64,000 nucleotides of DNA from Ideonella_A sakaiensis_A (lineage in GTDB: Bacteria; Pseudomonadota; Gammaproteobacteria; Burkholderiales; Burkholderiaceae_C). The translations under genes were made by a program, and so were the position numbers. The DNA lies in contig NZ_CP182947.1 of assembly GCF_048320135.1 (NCBI RefSeq), positions 5,456,001 to 5,520,000 on the forward strand, in the 5' to 3' direction. The first letter of the stretch is position 1. Each line of letters begins with the position of its first letter. The notes under the pieces are model-generated. The model worked only from the letters and a program-made list of their open reading frames with translations. It was not told the origin of the DNA and searched no databases. Below, piece after piece: positions 62,474-64,000 of the stretch.

Positions 62474-64000
62474 ATGGACATGCCCCTCAACGCCGTGCTC
62501 GCCGACTGGGACGCACCGGCCAGCCTGCCGGCCTTCGACCGCATCGGCGCCGACGATTTCCGCCCCGCGCTGCAGCGCGCGATGCTCGCGCACCGCGACG
62601 AACTGCAACGCATCAGCGACCAGTCGGCCGCTGCCGATTTCGACAATACGCTGGCTGCCTTCGACCGCGCCGGCGAGGCGCTGCGCCGCACCGAGGCAAT
62701 CTTCCACAGCCTGACCTCGTCGGCGACCTCGCCGCAACTGCAGGCGGTGCAGCGCGAGATGGCCGGCCCGCTGGCCGCGCACTGGTCGGCGGTGCATCAG
62801 GATGCGGCCTTGTTTGCCCGCATCGACGCCGTATACGCCAGTCGCGAGACGGCCGGGTTGACGACCGAGCAGCGACGGCTGGTCGAGCGGGTTCATCTCG
62901 ATTTTGTCCGCGCCGGCGCAGCGCTGGCGCCGTCCGAACGCCAGCGTTATGCGGCGGTCGTGCAGCGGCTGGCCGAACTGACGACGGCTTTCGGTCAAAA
63001 CGTATTGCACGACGAATCGGCATTCACGCTGTCGCTTTCCGACGAGGCGGCGATGGCCGGGCTGCCGGAATTCGTCCGCGCAGCGGCGCAGCAGGCGGCG
63101 GCCGAGCGCGGCCTGCCGGGCGCGGTGATCACCTTGTCGCGCTCGCTGATCGTGCCGTTCCTCAGCTTCTCGGAACGGCGCGACCTGCGCGAATCGGCGT
63201 GGCGCGCCTGGACCAGCCGCGGCGAGCATGCCGGCGATCACGACAACCGACCGATCGCCAGCGAAATCCTGAAGCTGCGCCGCGAACAGGCGGCCTTGCT
63301 CGGCCACGCGACCTTTGCCGACCATGCACTGGCCGATACGATGGCCGGCAAGCCGGAACGTGTCTGGGCGCTGCTCGACGAGGTCTGGCAGCGGGCGCTG
63401 CCGGCGGCCGAGCGCGAACGCGCGTTGCTGATCGAGGCAAAAAAGGCGGCCGGCGAGCACGACGGCGTGATCGAGGCCTGGGACTGGCGTTACTGGGCCG
63501 AGAAGGTGCGGCAGAACCACTTCGCGCTCGACGAGGCCGCGGTCAAGCCTTATTTTCCGCTGCCGGCAATGGTCAATGCCGCATTCGACTGCGCGAAACG
63601 TCTGTTCGGCATCGACTTCGTTCGCCGCGACGACCTGCGCGCCTATCACGCCGATGTCGATGTCTACCAGGTCAATGGCGCCGACGGCGCCGCGATCGGC
63701 CTGTTCCTGCACGACAACTTCGCCCGTGCGACAAAACGCAGCGGCGCCTGGATGAACACGATCAGCAACCAGCACCGCAATGGCCGCGTGCAGTGGCCGG
63801 TGGTGTTGAACAACAACAATTTTGCAAAGGCCGCGCCGGGCCAGCCGACGCTGCTGTCGCCTGACGACGTGCGCACGCTGTTCCATGAATTCGGCCACGG
63901 CCTGCACGGGCTGTTGTCGAACGTCAATTACCAGCGGCTGTCGGGAACGCGGGTGCTGCGCGATTTTGTCGAGCTGCCTTCGCAGCTGTTCGAGCACTGG
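62474..64000 (+). CDS. prlC: M3 family oligopeptidase (3' end cut by window edge)
   Basis: Zinc oligopeptidase A/Dcp family, 509 residues of about 680 visible. The zinc motif FHEFGHGLHGLLS places HEFGH at 471-475. Other family blocks are NGADGAAIGLFLHDNFARAT with KRSGAWMN, VVLNNNNFAKAAPGQPTLLS, and RDFVELPSQLFEHW right at the edge, where the third ligand region begins. The first 450 residues are the helical lid. ATG 62474 is used (MDMPLNAVLADWDAPASLPA). Cytoplasmic clearance of peptides of 8-20 residues is the known role. Dcp is the alternative name. Confidence 0.9.
   Translation, partial: MDMPLNAVLADWDAPASLPAFDRIGADDFRPALQRAMLAHRDELQRISDQSAAADFDNTLAAFDRAGEALRRTEAIFHSLTSSATSPQLQAVQREMAGPLAAHWSAVHQDAALFARIDAVYASRETAGLTTEQRRLVERVHLDFVRAGAALAPSERQRYAAVVQRLAELTTAFGQNVLHDESAFTLSLSDEAAMAGLPEFVRAAAQQAAAERGLPGAVITLSRSLIVPFLSFSERRDLRESAWRAWTSRGEHAGDHDNRPIASEILKLRREQAALLGHATFADHALADTMAGKPERVWALLDEVWQRALPAAERERALLIEAKKAAGEHDGVIEAWDWRYWAEKVRQNHFALDEAAVKPYFPLPAMVNAAFDCAKRLFGIDFVRRDDLRAYHADVDVYQVNGADGAAIGLFLHDNFARATKRSGAWMNTISNQHRNGRVQWPVVLNNNNFAKAAPGQPTLLSPDDVRTLFHEFGHGLHGLLSNVNYQRLSGTRVLRDFVELPSQLFEHW

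Noticed and set aside
61532..63997. Minus-strand frame of 821 codons joining the HExxH gene to sequence opposite the M3 peptidase
   Set aside because: Only the last 261 codons look like protein; the remainder is antisense to an intact peptidase with HEFGH.
1..64000. CRISPR arrays, tRNA or rRNA genes, and prophage or integrase genes
   Set aside because: Looked for short regularly spaced repeats, cloverleaf-like ends and integrase motifs; none seen. A computed scan would be needed to exclude a degenerate tRNA.

Overview
The window is high-GC DNA with tightly packed genes and almost no non-coding sequence outside two repeat units. The gene content fits a betaproteobacterium, most likely of the Burkholderiales: a classical porin with a Bordetella/Burkholderia-type signal peptide and opening, polyhydroxyalkanoate (PHA) genes (phaB, an intracellular depolymerase, a phasin-like protein), an aceE-aceF-lpdA operon whose E3 carries its own lipoyl domain, a fused isobutyryl-CoA mutase (IcmF), and a short palindromic insert typical of that order. 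The genus cannot be named from the sequence alone.

Layout. 0-7 kb: a partial alkB, two short-chain dehydrogenases, aspartate dehydrogenase, a YHS lipoprotein, and a cydAB (CIO-type bd oxidase) operon with a DUF4386 membrane protein. 7-16.5 kb: phaB with a phasin-like gene, then the pyruvate dehydrogenase operon aceE-aceF-lpdA followed by an alpha/beta-hydrolase homologue, read divergently from a pdhR-type GntR regulator across a likely operator. 16.5-25.7 kb: a VOC protein, an AEC transporter, a CorA-like protein, a composite repeat unit, purU, a PPi-type phosphofructokinase, a thiolase and an alpha-methylacyl-CoA racemase-like protein.

25.7-34.9 kb: the accessory highlight, a six-gene minus-strand operon. 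It contains a DUF4123 protein (a type VI secretion adaptor/chaperone family), a small helical protein of a kind seen in such loci, a 1922-residue protein with a CxxCxxCxxC cluster and a ~390-residue alanine-rich coiled coil, and three proteins I do not recognise. No VgrG, Hcp or sheath gene lies in the window, so this looks like an orphan effector cassette. A small coiled-coil/beta-repeat protein resembling a spike lies 1 kb away (35.8-36.2 kb).

35-51.7 kb: a crotonase, acuI and icmF with a divergent AraC regulator, dodecin, porin, an OmpA-like lipoprotein, phaZ, a GST, a cupin gene cut by a 79-bp insert, a tldE/tldD pair and a lipoprotein hydrolase. 51.8-58.1 kb: gcvT-gcvH-gcvP-sdaA behind a tandem glycine riboswitch. 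This operon takes glycine and serine to one-carbon units and pyruvate, and purU upstream in the window drains formyl-THF. 58.2-58.9 kb: the second copy of the composite repeat unit. 59-64 kb: an acyl-CoA synthetase and a crotonase, an unrecognised protein with an HExxH motif, and the start of an M3 oligopeptidase.
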